A stretch of DNA of 64,000 nt from Monocercomonoides exilis (taxonomy: Eukaryota; Preaxostyla; Oxymonadida; Polymastigidae). Location: NCBI GenBank assembly GCA_001643675.2, contig LSRY02000038.1, positions 621,001 to 685,000 of the forward strand, read 5' to 3'. The notes beneath the pieces were generated by a model that saw only the letters and a program-made list of their open reading frames with translations, made no database searches and was not told the origin of the DNA. A program made the position numbers and the translations under genes. The first letter of the stretch is position 1; each line of letters starts with the position of its first letter. This document shows, in pieces, positions 22,714 to 33,804 of this stretch.

Positions 22714-24376
22714 ATGGAAATTGATTCAGTTGAAACGAAGATAGATGGAAGTGAACAGATGGATCTGAAAGAGAAGTTATTTCGTTTGTCTGCTTTTGTA
22801 TTGTTAGAATTTGAGTATTTAAGTTTGATATGCTTATAGGAGAATTGCTTGCAGAGCTTGAAAGATGCAACGAAGATGCACAGAAGCAGAAAATTGAAGA
22901 AATGAATGAAATAATTAATGGAATGAATAAGGAAGAATTCAGATCTGTTTTCACTGTTGAGCTGTTCAACAGAATAGATCAAATGATTGAAGAAAAGAAA
23001 TTGACTTTAGAAAATGCTATTTTGTTGACGAAGAACATCGGATATCATAATGTCATTGTTAATTTGTTTCAATTTGATTTCAATATGTCTTCGCTTCGTT
23101 TCAGAATTGAAAAGATGATTGCTGAAGAAGAGAAGAAGAAAGAAGGGGAAAATGAAAAGCTTCTTGTTGGTCTCTGCGAGTGCTATTTTATTCTAAGTTT
23201 CAACTTCACTTCGGAAATGCTTTCTATTTGTGTGCCTTGCCTTTTGAAAGCTGCATTGAACAAAGAAGAAAGCGAAGAAGCACGAAAAGAAGTGGAAATG
23301 GCTTTGCTAGCTTTGAGCAGCATGGGCGTGCGTCGTGTTTGAGTGTTTATATTACATTTATAATATCATTGAATTGCCTTCTTCTTTTTCTATTCTATTC
23401 TTTTCTTTTTTCTTTTTCTTTTTCTTTTCTTTTCTTTTCTTTTCTTTTCTTTTCTTTTCTTTTCTTTTCTTTTCTTTTCTTTTCTTTTCTTTTCTTTTCT
23501 TTTTTTTTCTTTTCTTTTCTTTTCTTTTCTTTTCTTTTTCTTTTCTTTTCTTTTTTTCTTTTTCTTTTCTTTTCTTTTCTTTTTTATTTATTTTGTTAGA
23601 TTGCTGAACAAGAGCTGTATTTTCAAGAAATAAAGGAAATCATCCAATATCACCAGGAGCATCGCAACTTGACACGACTTGCCTATCAGTCTGCGATGCA
23701 ATTTTTGATGTTCAGGATTTTTTATGAAAGAAGCTTGGAAGAAGTTTTTATGAATGAGTTGCATTTTGTGAGAGAGGCTGCAAGAGAATTGGACGAGCTA
23801 ACGAAATGTGTGGATTGGGAGAGAAAAGAAGGAGAGAATGAAATAAGAAGAAAAGATACGAAAGAAGAGCTTATCATATTGAGATGGATACGAACATTGA
23901 TTCGTTATTTTTCCAACTGCACAATGTGGAAAGAAGAATTTGCGGGGCTTATCAATAGCATAGTTCAGTTATTTCGAGCAGCAAAGGATAATCACAGGGA
24001 AATTGGCAGCCAATGCGTTAACATATTGCGAAGGGCAGTAGAATACAGAACTGTGGGGGTTGATGGCTTGCTGAAAGGCGGAGCAGTTGAAGCTGTTTTG
24101 GAGGAGATACAGCGACAAACAGTGGATGACGGAATGTTATTTGATTGCTTGCAATTCTTTTTGAATATTTCAAGAAGATTGAAAGAAAAGGAGAAAGATG
24201 AAAAGGAAGAAGATGAAAGAAAAGAGATGAAAAGGAAAGTGTTTGAAAAGCTGGAAGAAGAAGGATACGAAGACACCATCACAATTATTCATGAAATGTT
24301 TGATTTTCAAAACGGAAAAAAAAATTATAATGGCAAAATATCGTTGGACATTTCTGATTATTTTGTGAATGCTTGA
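22714..24376 (+). CDS. helical-repeat (ARM-like) family protein, three exons
   Basis: Exons 22714-22783 (70 nt), 22840-23336 and 23600-24376 join in frame with introns GTTTGT...TTATAG (56 nt) and GTTTGA...TTAG (263 nt). The protein (about 447 aa) starts MEIDSVETKIDGSEQMDLKE and continues FRELLAELERCNEDAQKQKI, FNRIDQMIEEKKLTLENAIL, CVPCLLKAALNKEESEE, then from exon 3 EIKEIIQYHQEHRNLTRLA, HFVREAARELDELTKCVDW, GAVEAVLEEIQRQTV and C-terminus LDISDYFVNA. It is the same family as the genes at 8.7 and 25.1 kb. The second intron is almost entirely a CTTTT microsatellite. From 23061 to about 23775 the DNA is near-identical to the convergent copy. Function unknown; no breaks seen. Confidence 0.85.
23390..23590 (+). 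repeat. (CTTTT)n microsatellite filling intron 2
   Basis: About 200 bp of CTTTT units with occasional T-run variants, wholly inside the intron 23337-23599. The matching intron of the inverted copy carries a longer array. Confidence 0.95.
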
Positions 24377-25142
24377 GGAAATGAAACAGGCGATGCTTTG
24401 CAACTCGAAATTATAATTATTATTATTGTTTTATCATTTAGCAAAATCGAAAATAAACCTGACCTGGAGAATATCTTTTCAACACTTTTTTCATGACTGT
24501 CAAAAGAATATTAAAAAAAAACCTAAATTCATCACAGACCTTTCGATTTTCAGCTTTTACATAAATTGCAGTCAGAAGAATCCGATTGCCAATGCTTTGA
24601 TGAGTATCACAATATTATTAATTTGAGTTTTTCAATTGATTCTCCTTTCGTTTTTTGTTTTTTTTAATTCCCTTCCATTTCCTCCCTTTCATTTCACAGA
24701 ATCCATGTTTTTTAATTGAACATGTGCTTTTCAGATGATGAAAAAAAACTCTTTCAATGTGTGTCCAAAGAAGGAAAAATGAAAGGAATCATCATTCATT
24801 CTGAGGAAGATAAGCCTCCAGTTGAAGCACATATCAATCAATATGACTAATTCGCAAAGGAATTTGAAGTTGCGTTTTCCATTGTTTGCCCAGAGGAAGA
24901 AGAAGAAAAGAAAAGTGGGGATTGAAATAACAATGAATGCAAGCATAATTGTTATCAATTGATTCACCCTCTTTTTTGGAATCCTTCACTATTGTTATAA
25001 TAATCATTATTATTTTGAAAATTATAAACTGAAATGAAATTGCACTTTGGAAAAGAAAATCAATTTTTCTTGTTCCATAAAAAAAAAAGAATAAAAAAAT
25101 TTCTAGAAATAAAATGAAATGAAAATACAAAAAATGTTTAAT
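24377..25142. other. spacer between the convergent helical-repeat genes
   Basis: AT-rich, no gene seen. It separates the 3' ends of the two convergent copies and shows no obvious internal symmetry, so the near-identity of the flanking genes is not part of a continuous palindrome. Confidence 0.5.
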
Positions 25143-26829
25143 TTAACAATGAACAATGTAATATTCAATACGTCGAACCAAAAAATCATCACCAAATATC
25201 CCTTTTAAAATACAATAACGCAATCTGATAATGCCATCCTCGTATCCTTCTTCTTCCAACCTGTCAAACACTTTTCTTTTCGTTTCTTTTCGTTTTGTTT
25301 CTTCGTTTTCTTTTTCCTTGTTCTCCTTCAATCTTTTACAAATATTTTCGAAAAATAGCAAATAATCCTCAACTGGTGATTTTAGCAAATCAAATCGGAT
25401 GGTTTCTCCCAAAGCCATATGAGCAGCTCCACTTTCCAACAAGTCATCAATCTCCACAGCAGCGTTACGAGATGCATGTTTCAACAATTCAGTGCATCTC
25501 CCCTCAACTTCTCTGTGATTATCCTTTGCTGCTTGAAGTATCTGAATAATGCATCCAATAAGAACAGCATATTCTTCAGTTCGTAATCGATACTCGTATA
25601 AGAAAACTCCCACAGTTTCGATACATTTCCTTAATTCCATCACTTCTTTCGTATCTTTTCCTCTTATTTCATTCTCTCCTTCTTTTCTCTTCCAATCAAC
25701 ACATCTTGTCAGCTCTTCCAGTTCTCTTCTTGCTTCTCTCACAAAATGCAACTCATTCATAAAAACTTCTTCCAAGCTTCTTTCATAAAAAATCCTGAAC
25801 ATCAAAAATTGCATCGCAGACTGATAGGCAAGTCGTGTCAAGTTGCGATGCTCCTGGTGATATTGGATGATTTCCTTTATTTCTTGAAAATACAGCTCTT
25901 GTTCAGCAATCTAACAAAATAAATAAAAAAGAAAAGAAAAGAAAAGAAAAAGAAAAAAAGAAAAGAAAAGAAAAAGAAAAGAAAAGAAAAGAAAAGAAAA
26001 GAAAAAAAAAGAAAAGAAAAGAAAAAGAAAAGAAAAGAAAAGAAAAGAAAAGAAAAGAAAAGAAAAGAAAAGAAAAGAAAAGAAAAGAAAAGAAAAGAAA
26101 AGAAAAGAAAAGAAAAGAAAAGAAAAGAAAAAGAAAAAGAAAAAAGAAAAGAATAGAATAGAAAAAGAAGAAGGCAATTCAATGATATTATAAATGTAAT
26201 ATAAACACTCAAACACGACGCACGCCCATGCTGCTCAAAGCTAGCAAAGCCATTTCCACTTCTTTTCGTGCTTCTTCGCTTTCTTCTTTGTTCAATGCAG
26301 CTTTCAAAAGGCAAGGCACACAAATAGAAAGCATTTCCGAAGTGAAGTTGAAACTTAGAATAAAATAGCACTCGCAGAGACCAACAAGAAGCTTTTCATT
26401 TTCCCCTTCTTTCTTCTTCTCTTCTTCAGCAATCATCTTTTCAATTCTGAAACGAAGCGAAGACATATTGAAATCAAATTGAAACAAATTTCCGATGATA
26501 TTATGATATCCGATGTGCTTCAGTAACAAAATAGCATTCCTCACAGGCATTTTCTTTTCTTCAATCATTTGATCTATTTTATCAAACATTTCTTTTGAGA
26601 AAATGGAATTAAATTCTTCTTTGTCCATTTCATCAATTATTCCATTCATTTCAAGGATTTTCTTCTTCTGCATCCATTCAGTGTGGTGTTTAAGCTCAGA
26701 AAGCAATTCTGAAAAAAGCTTGTGAAAATTAATATAAAAGCAATGAAATAATGTATGCAAGCCATTGAACTTCTTTGTAGCGATTGTTTCCAATAATTTT
26801 TCATAATAGAAATCAAAATATTGCTCCAT
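25143..26829 (-). CDS. helical-repeat (ARM-like) family protein, three exons, GC donor in intron 1
   Basis: Exons 26829-26763 (67 nt), 26708-26215 and 25910-25143 are the family arrangement. The protein starts MEQYFDFYYEKLLE, continues ELLSELKHHTEWMQKKKILE, FDKIDQMIEEKKMPVRNAIL and CVPCLLKAALNKEESEE; exon 3 gives FVREARRELEELTRCVDWK and C-terminus RIEYYIVHC, which differs from the other copies. Intron 2 (26214-25911) starts GTTTGA. Intron 1 (26762-26709, 54 nt) starts GCTTGC where other copies have GTTTGT. Because it is 54 nt and stop-free, it can also be read through as 18 extra residues. From 26490 to about 25736 the DNA is near-identical to the convergent gene. No frame breaks. Confidence 0.8.
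25922..26160 (-). repeat. (AAAAG)n microsatellite filling intron 2
   Basis: About 240 bp of AAAAG units on the plus strand (CTTTT in the sense of the gene), inside intron 26214-25911. It is about 40 bp longer than its counterpart at 23.4 kb. Confidence 0.95.
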
Positions 26830-27184
26830 TTTTCAATTAAAATAAAAAATATACAAAAAGAAAGTGCGAGATAAAAATAAAATAATAAATCAAATTAAAA
26901 GATAAAGTGTCACTTCTCATACGCAATCTGATTGTGTTTGCATTTTTTGTCAAAGAATAATGAAGAAAAAAAAGATAAAAATTCTTTTCCTTTACTATTA
27001 TGGAAATTTTGATCATATAATTATTAAAGACATATATTGTCCGTTTTTTTATCACCCAGTTTATTATTGTTTCCTATTAATATTTTCCTTTCATTGCTTC
27101 AAGTTTAAAAAGGTTTTTTTAACAAAGAGAATAATTTATGAACAAATAACAAATTATTGATAGGTTATATACTTATACATAGAT

Positions 27185-27953
27185 ACCGTTTATTATTCAA
27201 ATTTGGTAAACTTATTATTCGAAATTGGTAAACTTCTTATTCAAAATTAATAAAATTGAGTATTTTTTTTGAAAAGTTTTTTTGTGAAAAAATGGTTTTT
27301 GGCTGAATATCAGAAAATATTGAAAATATTATATTCACTCAATATTCGAAATATAGATGAGAATTTGAACCCAGATTTTTATTATTTGTGAATAAACAGA
27401 AAATTTCTGATTTTTCAGAAAAAAAAATCATCATCATGGAAATAGGATAATTTTTGAATTATTTCACCTCACATCGATAAATAATAAATAATTCAATCAT
27501 GAAATGTTATTTTCACTTCGAAATATTTATAAGAACAATCAAAAACAAATGAAGAATCCTGAAAGTGCATTCGTGGATTTATTCAGTTCTGAAAAATATT
27601 TGCATTCAGTTTGTATCATTGATGCAAATAACATTTCATGATTGAATTATTTATTATTTATCGATGTGAGGTGAAATAATTCAAAAATTATCCTATTTCC
27701 ATGATGATGATTTTTTTTTCTGAAAAATCAGAAATTTTCTGTTTATTCACAAATAATAAAAATCTGGGTTCAAATTCTCATCTATATTTCGAATATTGAG
27801 TGAATATAATATTTTCAATATTTTCTGATATTCAGCCAAAAACCATTTTTTCACAAAAAAACTTTTCAAAAAAAATACTCAATTTTATTAATTTTGAATA
27901 AGAAGTTTACCAATTTCGAATAATAAGTTAACCATATTTGAATAATAAATGGT
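27185..27953. mobile_element. foldback element with two 327-bp arms
   Basis: Left arm 27185-27511 and right arm 27627-27953 are reverse complements of equal length with very few differences; the loop is 115 bp. The outer ~70 bp of each arm carry three spaced copies of ATTATTCRAAWTTGGTAAAC-like units. The right end reads ...AAATGGTG followed by TA, that is CACCATTT inward from TA, matching the CACCA ends of the nested elements at 35.4 kb. No coding capacity. The pogo-like element starts only 7 bp to the right. Confidence 0.85.
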
Positions 27954-27960
27954 GTATATA

Positions 27961-30004
27961 TGGTAGTTTTTTTATCCGGACATTTTTTTTTATCCGAACA
28001 TAAATTTTTATTATTAGTTTAATCACCCACTTTTTATGTTTAATTAGTTGTTTATTGCATGTAAGGAAAAGTCAACAGTTTGAAATTTGGATTAAATTAC
28101 TGCACCTAATCTCTGATGGGGGGGAGATGGGGGGGTTAGTTCCTCCATCTCTGATTTGTGCCTCACCTGAAGAGATTAGGTCATAGCAACGGGGCTTTCT
28201 TAGTTAGAATTTTATCGAAAATATTTTTTTGATTTTTTTTCTTTTCATTTCAAAATAATTTTTTTTAAAAAAAAATAAAAATAAGATCACAACCAATATT
28301 TTATTTTTATAAGAGTAGTGAAACAAAGAAAAAAAAATGGTATGACGAAATTGAGAGATTTGATGAAATCTTTCCAGTATCGTCAATTCAAAAATCGATT
28401 AGTACGTATAGCCACAATCATTGCTGACGGAAAATGCCGTGTTACCTACGCTGCTAATCTGAAGGAATTCTCTCGTTCATCGATAAACCGAGCCGTAATT
28501 GCTGTTGAAAAGGGTAGAACCTTGGGAAAAGTCTGTCGACGAGAGCTTTATACAAAAGACAACAAAGAAGCAATATCCGGAGTCATCAGAATCGAAAGTT
28601 TGACAGGAGTAAGTTATTCTGTAACTCAAACAAAACGATTGGTTTGTATTTTGTGCTTTTCCTTATCTATGATTATAATAAATTATAATTTCAGATGGAA
28701 TCAGTGCTAACTGATAGAAAAATTCGAAGTGGAGAAGAAGAAGATCAAGAAGTTAAAATTTCAAAATCAACACCATATTCGTTTGTCAAACGCAATCCAG
28801 ATCTCAAAACATCGATTCCTCATAAAGATTATATTCAACGTTTATCTGTGTCTAGCAAACAGTCTCTTCATCCTTTTTTCTCTCTTCTTCGATCACTTCA
28901 TGACTTTCACAAATACTCCACTTTACTCATCTTCAACACAGACGAATTCTCTTTTCGCCTCTTTGACAATACAAAACAACTTGTCGTTCATCCATTAGAT
29001 GTTTCAGTTGGATTTTCAAAAACTCCAATCAACAAACCAAACTCCACTCTTGTGGTTGCAGTTGCCGCTGATTGTTATTATTTTCTAAGCTTTGTTCTTT
29101 GTCCATCCAAAAAACAACCAACTGAAATGAAGGTCTTGCTCAGTCCACAGCTTCACGCCTGGGCAGACAATGATGGATGGATGACCGATGCATTGTTTGC
29201 TCGCTATGCAGAAAAGATACTACTGCCTGGAATTGTCCTAAAAAGAAAATTGCTGGAAATGAACGAAGAAAGATGCTTGCTTCTCTTGAATTCTCATCCT
29301 TCAAGAGCACAGCCAGATCTGTAACAAAAATTTGAAGATGCATCAATTGATGCAGTAACATATGTTTCACATTGCACTCATCTCACACAGCCACTTGATT
29401 GCGGAGTTTTTGCGGTGTTTAAAAGATGTTTCAATTCAAGCTATGTTGTTCCATCATCTTCTTCGATCGCACTCAGACGAAAAGCAGTTGCAAATGCCTT
29501 GCCACAGGCTTTGCAAACTGCATTGCTTCCTTCAACAATTCACTCTGCATTTGAAAAGAGCGGCGTGTTGTCTGGGCAGTTCAATTCTGTATTGGTGAAG
29601 TTGCCTGACACTCCTTCAGTTCAGCTGAAAAAAAAATCCCATCGTTTATATTTCCATGGAAAAAATAATTCCGACCAAGCATTTTTTGATGAATGGAAAG
29701 AATACAAAAAGATGAAAGAGGAGAAAAATATTGATGATTCTGTTGAAGAATAAATCGAAAAAGATTTGTTTTCTGAAGAGAAGCCGGAAAAAAGAAAAAT
29801 ATCCATATCCCAAATTTTTAAAGATGATGATTTAGAAGATGATAATGAACGAAGAAATACCAGCAAAATTATCAAAAGAGTATTAATGGATAATATTTAC
29901 AATTGATTGTTGCATTTTTTCAAAAATTTCAACATGCGATTTATAAAAAAATATTTATTTTTTTATCAAAAAATAAAAATTATGTCCGGATAAAAAAATC
30001 ACCC
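27961..30004 (+). mobile_element. pogo-like DNA transposon (Tc1/mariner superfamily), copy 1
   Basis: 2044 bp flanked by TA on both sides (27959-27960, 30005-30006). Terminal inverted repeats match at 20 of 23 positions; the shared core is TTTTTTTATCCGGACAT. A 5' leader contains CCTAATCTC and GAGATTAGG about 80 bp apart, then a two-exon transposase (28342 to 29906). Copy 2 lies at 57263-59279 with the same ends, leader and intron position. Transposase damage makes this copy non-autonomous. Confidence 0.9.
28342..29906 (+). pseudogene. pogo/Tigger-type DDE transposase, copy 1, with intron and two stop codons
   Basis: Exon 1 28342-28641 and exon 2 from 28695, with intron GTTTGT...TTTCAG joining in phase 0 (TQTKRL then MESVLTDRK). 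The N-terminus has a helix-turn-helix-like stretch (EFSRSSINRAVIAVEKG). The DDE_1 core is visible: first Asp in LIFNTDEFSF, an AWADNDGWMTDALFARY segment, then LLLLNSHPSRAQ where the second catalytic Asp is Asn, and the third acidic site in THLTQPLDCGVFAVFKR. TAA codons at about 29322 (after AQPDL) and 29752 (after SVEE) interrupt the frame. Copy 2 has Arg and Lys at those places, and Asp in the HPSRAQ motif. The intron is at the same position in both copies. Confidence 0.85.
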
Positions 30005-30012
30005 TATATATA

Positions 30013-30269
30013 TGGGTGATTCTTTTTGATTTCATAATTTTTCTATCAAAAATATCGAACAGATTGTTTATCGCAAATACTTAAAAATCAATCAGATATT
30101 TTTGTGGAAATCATATTTGCACTTCTCTGTCTTTCTTTAACAACATGTGTCAAAACAACAATAATTAGAAAACAAGTGATGCTTTTTTGAAAATTGTTTT
30201 TCAAATAATTGTGAATTTGAAAATAAAACTTGCAACGAAAAAATATATGATTTCAAAAATAATCACCCA
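30013..30269. mobile_element. 257-bp MITE with TGGGTGATT ends
   Basis: It is flanked by TA (30011-30012, 30270-30271). The ends read TGGGTGATTCTTTTTGATTT and, on the other strand, TGGGTGATTATTTTTGAAAT. These resemble the GGGTGATT ends of the pogo-like element immediately to the left, so it is probably mobilised by a related transposase. No coding content. Confidence 0.75.
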
Positions 30270-30273
30270 TATA

Positions 30274-30724
30274 CAGTCAAAACCGGATATAATCACATCG
30301 GTTTTTGCACGACTCTTTGTGACTATATCCGATTGTGATAATAAGCGATGTGACTTAACACAGAAAAAAATGAAATTATATTTTAAAAATAATAAATTTT
30401 GGGTCGATTTTTTTAATTTTTGGAAATTCTGCACAAACACACTTTTTTCACTTGTTTTAACAATTTTGAACATAAATACTCATAATTCAGACTTATTTGA
30501 GTATATTTTTGCAAAAACAAAAAATTCATATTTTTGATCAAAAAACCGATTGTTCATTGAAAAAATCACCCATAATAATAAAAAATGTGATTATATATTT
30601 TCATCCCTGTGATTATATTCGATGGAAAATGAATGAAGAATGAACTAAAAATGTCGGTGCATGGAAAAATGTGACTATGAACGAATGTGATTGTATTCGA
30701 TGTGATTATATCTGGTTTAGACTG
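30274..30724. mobile_element. 451-bp pogo-type MITE with CAGTC ends
   Basis: It is flanked by TA (30272-30273, 30725-30726). Terminal repeats read CAGTCAAAACCGGATATAAT and CAGTCTAAACCAGATATAAT, followed by CACATCG on both sides. CAGT...ACC starts with TA duplications are typical of pogo/Tigger elements. The interior is AT-rich without a transposase. It abuts the previous MITE with only the two TA dinucleotides between them. Confidence 0.8.
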
Positions 30725-30729
30725 TAATT

Positions 30730-32495
30730 AACGTTAAATTTTTTTTATCAATGTTTTGTCATGCTTCCACGAGTTTTTGAAATTAAATGTTTTTCTTTCA
30801 AGCATTGTTTTTGATATTTTTTTTATTGTTTTTGGTAATTTTTCAAAGTTAGGATTCAAGATTTTGTCGACTATTTTGACTCTTCACCTTATTAAAACAA
30901 AACTGAAGTTTTCAAGGAAAATTTGGGACAAAATCGAACTTCTTTATTTTTTTTTTTTTTTTTTGAAAAATTATGCACTTTTCATTGACTTTTTTTGATC
31001 AAAAAACACAATAGTAATATGTCCATTTTTTGACATTCGTGAAATGTTGGAAAAATTAATGTTTTTATTTCAACGATGCCTGTATTCGGATCTGAAAATC
31101 AAATTTTTTTTGAATATTGAGAAAGCGAAACAAAGTTATGAGTAAAGCAATTTTCACATGCTTTGTGCAAAAAAAGCTTGAAAGTCTGGATTTTCCCCCA
31201 TTTGTTAAAAAAAATAATTAAAAAAAGAAAAATAATTGTTTGAATTATTCAAAAAATGTGCCTAATTTTTTGGGTATTGGCTGGTTTGATGGTAAATGTC
31301 CTTTCAAATTTAACAAAAAAGAAAATAAAAAATAAATAGAATAAAACTTGTGAAAAAGGTTTTTTTGAAGTACTGAAAGCCAATCTGTGCTTTTCAGCAG
31401 TTGGCAAGCAAAAACAAAAAAAGTGTTTATTAAGCAAAAAGTCTTATTTAAAAGTTAACCCTAATTATTTATATTCCTGTTGTTTCTTATTGCTGATTCG
31501 TTATAATTCGAGATTCAGTTCAACTGGTTATATATTTCAGAAATTAAATATTGTTATAATTTGTCTGAATAAAACAAGATCTATATTTTTCAAAGAATAG
31601 AGTTTTGCATAAATGGTCGGATTTGGTACAAACTGAAAATATCTTCTATTTCTGTGCATAAAAAAAAAATTTTTTTTTATCGATTCTTAGAACATGAAAG
31701 TAAACAAACATGATAAAAAAATCTGAAAGCAATCCCTTGAAAATACGTTTGATTTCTTCGTTTCCTGAAAACCAACATGATTGAAATAGCACCGATCTGA
31801 CCATTTTTGATTTCTGAATGAAACTCTCACAGCCTGGTTCCAAAACAAGGAGTATTTTTCCTTTTTCATCGAAAGCTTGGAAATGAGTGTTTTTCTTTGC
31901 CATGCACAACAGAATCCCCCATCCAAACCCATTTGCTGCAAAACACAATTATTTCTCATTCTCACCTTTTGTTTTCGGCTATTTCTTGAGTGTTCCGAAA
32001 TGCCAAAAATTCAGTTCACAAACAAGAACAACACTGAAAAAAATAAAAAGATGTTGCAATAGAAATGCATGAAATGTCATTTCTGCTTAAAAAACAACAA
32101 CAACAACAACAAAAATATATATGTATCGCTTAAATTGTGCTGATTGGCAAATCATGAAACATTCAAATAAAAATGAATCCTTTTGAAAAATTCAAAAAAA
32201 ATTCAAACATAAAAATGCCAAAATCAGATGAAAAATGGAAATCGAAAACAAATATCGAAAACAAATATCGAAAACAAAACATTCACAAAAAATTATAACA
32301 TAAAAAATAAAAAACGAGGTGTGTATCAAGTTCATAATCTTCCAATGAACTCTTTGTAGATGATCAAAACGATGAAAAAAAAAATCTTTTCAAAAAGTTT
32401 TTCACAACGTTGCGAATGCGACTCAGCATCTGGTTGCTCATTTCTTGTTCATTTGTATCTTTGCTATGCCTCTGCAACTTTAGCTTGCTTTCTCC
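30730..32495. other. AT-rich interval with a relic transposon end
   Basis: No gene seen. At 31365-31435 a segment (GTACTGAAAGCC...GCTTTTCAGCAGTTGGCAAGC) resembles the outer end of the right arm of the foldback element at 55.3-56.3 kb (GTGCTGAAAGCT...GCTTTTCGGTTGTTGGCGAGC), so it is probably a solo or eroded end of that family. A run of about 18 T lies near 30950. Confidence 0.45.
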
Positions 32496-32499
32496 AATT

Positions 32500-33804
32500 T
32501 TAACGGCAGACGCAGCAGCAAATCACAATAACTAATATCACAAATCCTATTGGAACATTAATGGAGATCATAAGCGATAAGTCTGATGAATCGTCGTCTT
32601 TAGAAGAAGAAGTCTTCGGATGACCATCTGTGTTCCCCTTGACATGCTCATACACATCCACAAGCTCTGCTTCTCCTTCTGCTTCTCCATCTGCTGCCCC
32701 AACAACCCACCCACTTGCTGATTCATCAAAATCGCTCGCAAACTCAAATGCATCTTCCTGTTTGCTGAACTCTTCAAAATCTGGCGCAACAATGAATATC
32801 GATCTCGCTGTTGAATTCGCTGTGTTTGTGCTGTCTATCTCCAGGTTGCTGGCTGACGGAAGCTGAAGATTCGATGTTGCCTTTGCCACGCTGATCAGCA
32901 TTGCCCCAGCCTTTCCTCCAGCTGCTCTGCACAACTTGAACGTGCATTTGCTCGTCCTTCCAATCGTCACGGTCGACTCCTCCGAAATCAAAGATATCTC
33001 AAAGCCTGCTGCTGCACCATTCTCTGCATTCACCTCTTGGACATCCAGTCCTTCAATAACAATTGCTGAGGGCTTGTCGCTTTTGTCGAAAATGCCTATC
33101 GCTGCTCCATTTTGAACTGCCACTTGGCTGATCTCCACCCCATTCAGCGACACTGCGCTCACGCCTTCAAAATAAAACGGAGACAGCGAAAACGAAGCTG
33201 TGCTGCTGGCATCTGTGCATGAAACAGTGTTCAACGCAACTGACCCGGCAAATGCCCTCACAAGGCTTTTTTCCAAAGACCCTTCTTCCTCAGCCAGCGC
33301 AACCATTTCTCCTCGCGCCTGTGCCCCGACCCTCACAAATCGGCAGTTGCTGATCGTGAGCGACGTCGACATTTCATTCGCTTTTATCAACGCTTCCCAC
33401 TTCGTGCTTGATGCTGGAAACTCGAATCCCAAATACCTGAACTGCACCACCTTCTCGCACGTGAACAGAGCCGACCGCGCACGCACATCGCAGTCGATCG
33501 CTGCTTCCTCGCTTCCGTCTCTCGCTTTGTTCACTCCTTCAAACGTTATTCCCCCGTTGTTCCTGATCCGCAGCTCTTCTGCCACATACGCCCTTTCATC
33601 GCGGACAACCCTTATGCAGCTGGCCTCTTCCCCTCCCAGCTTTTCATATGCTCCTTTCAGCGTGCTCACCTCTCCCCGATAAAACGCTCCTTTATCACTC
33701 GCCTCTCCGTCATGCTCCAAATACACCGTCGCCACGGGCAACGCTCCTTCCTCCTGCGCGCAAATGGACATCACAGCCACAAACAGAACACATTTTTGGA
33801 ACAT
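32500..33804 (-). CDS. membrane-anchored beta-helix-type surface protein
   Basis: 434 residues, intronless. Residues 1-16 are a signal peptide (MFQKCVLFVAVMSICAQ). The body has beta-strand-rich, Ser/Ala/Gly/Glu-rich repeats with recurring N/D turns (LTISNCRFVRVGAQ, VALNTVSCTDASST, VSLNGVEISQVAVQNGAAIG, IVIEGLDVQEVNAENGAA), consistent with a right-handed beta-helix. A Ser/Asp-rich linker (KTSSSKDDDSSDLS) leads to one C-terminal membrane helix (ISINVPIGFVILVIVICCC) and a very short tail. Predicted type I topology, at the cell surface or an endomembrane. It is fully open and GC-richer than its surroundings. Related broken genes lie at 5.0 and 17.3 kb. Ligand or function unknown. Confidence 0.75.
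   Translation of the reverse strand: MFQKCVLFVAVMSICAQEEGALPVATVYLEHDGEASDKGAFYRGEVSTLKGAYEKLGGEEASCIRVVRDERAYVAEELRIRNNGGITFEGVNKARDGSEEAAIDCDVRARSALFTCEKVVQFRYLGFEFPASSTKWEALIKANEMSTSLTISNCRFVRVGAQARGEMVALAEEEGSLEKSLVRAFAGSVALNTVSCTDASSTASFSLSPFYFEGVSAVSLNGVEISQVAVQNGAAIGIFDKSDKPSAIVIEGLDVQEVNAENGAAAGFEISLISEESTVTIGRTSKCTFKLCRAAGGKAGAMLISVAKATSNLQLPSASNLEIDSTNTANSTARSIFIVAPDFEEFSKQEDAFEFASDFDESASGWVVGAADGEAEGEAELVDVYEHVKGNTDGHPKTSSSKDDDSSDLSLMISINVPIGFVILVIVICCCVCR

Noticed and set aside
23180-23607. Phe/Leu/Ser-rich open frames continuing through the CTTTT tract
   Set aside because: They are translations of an intronic microsatellite; exon joining in the proper frame gives the family protein.
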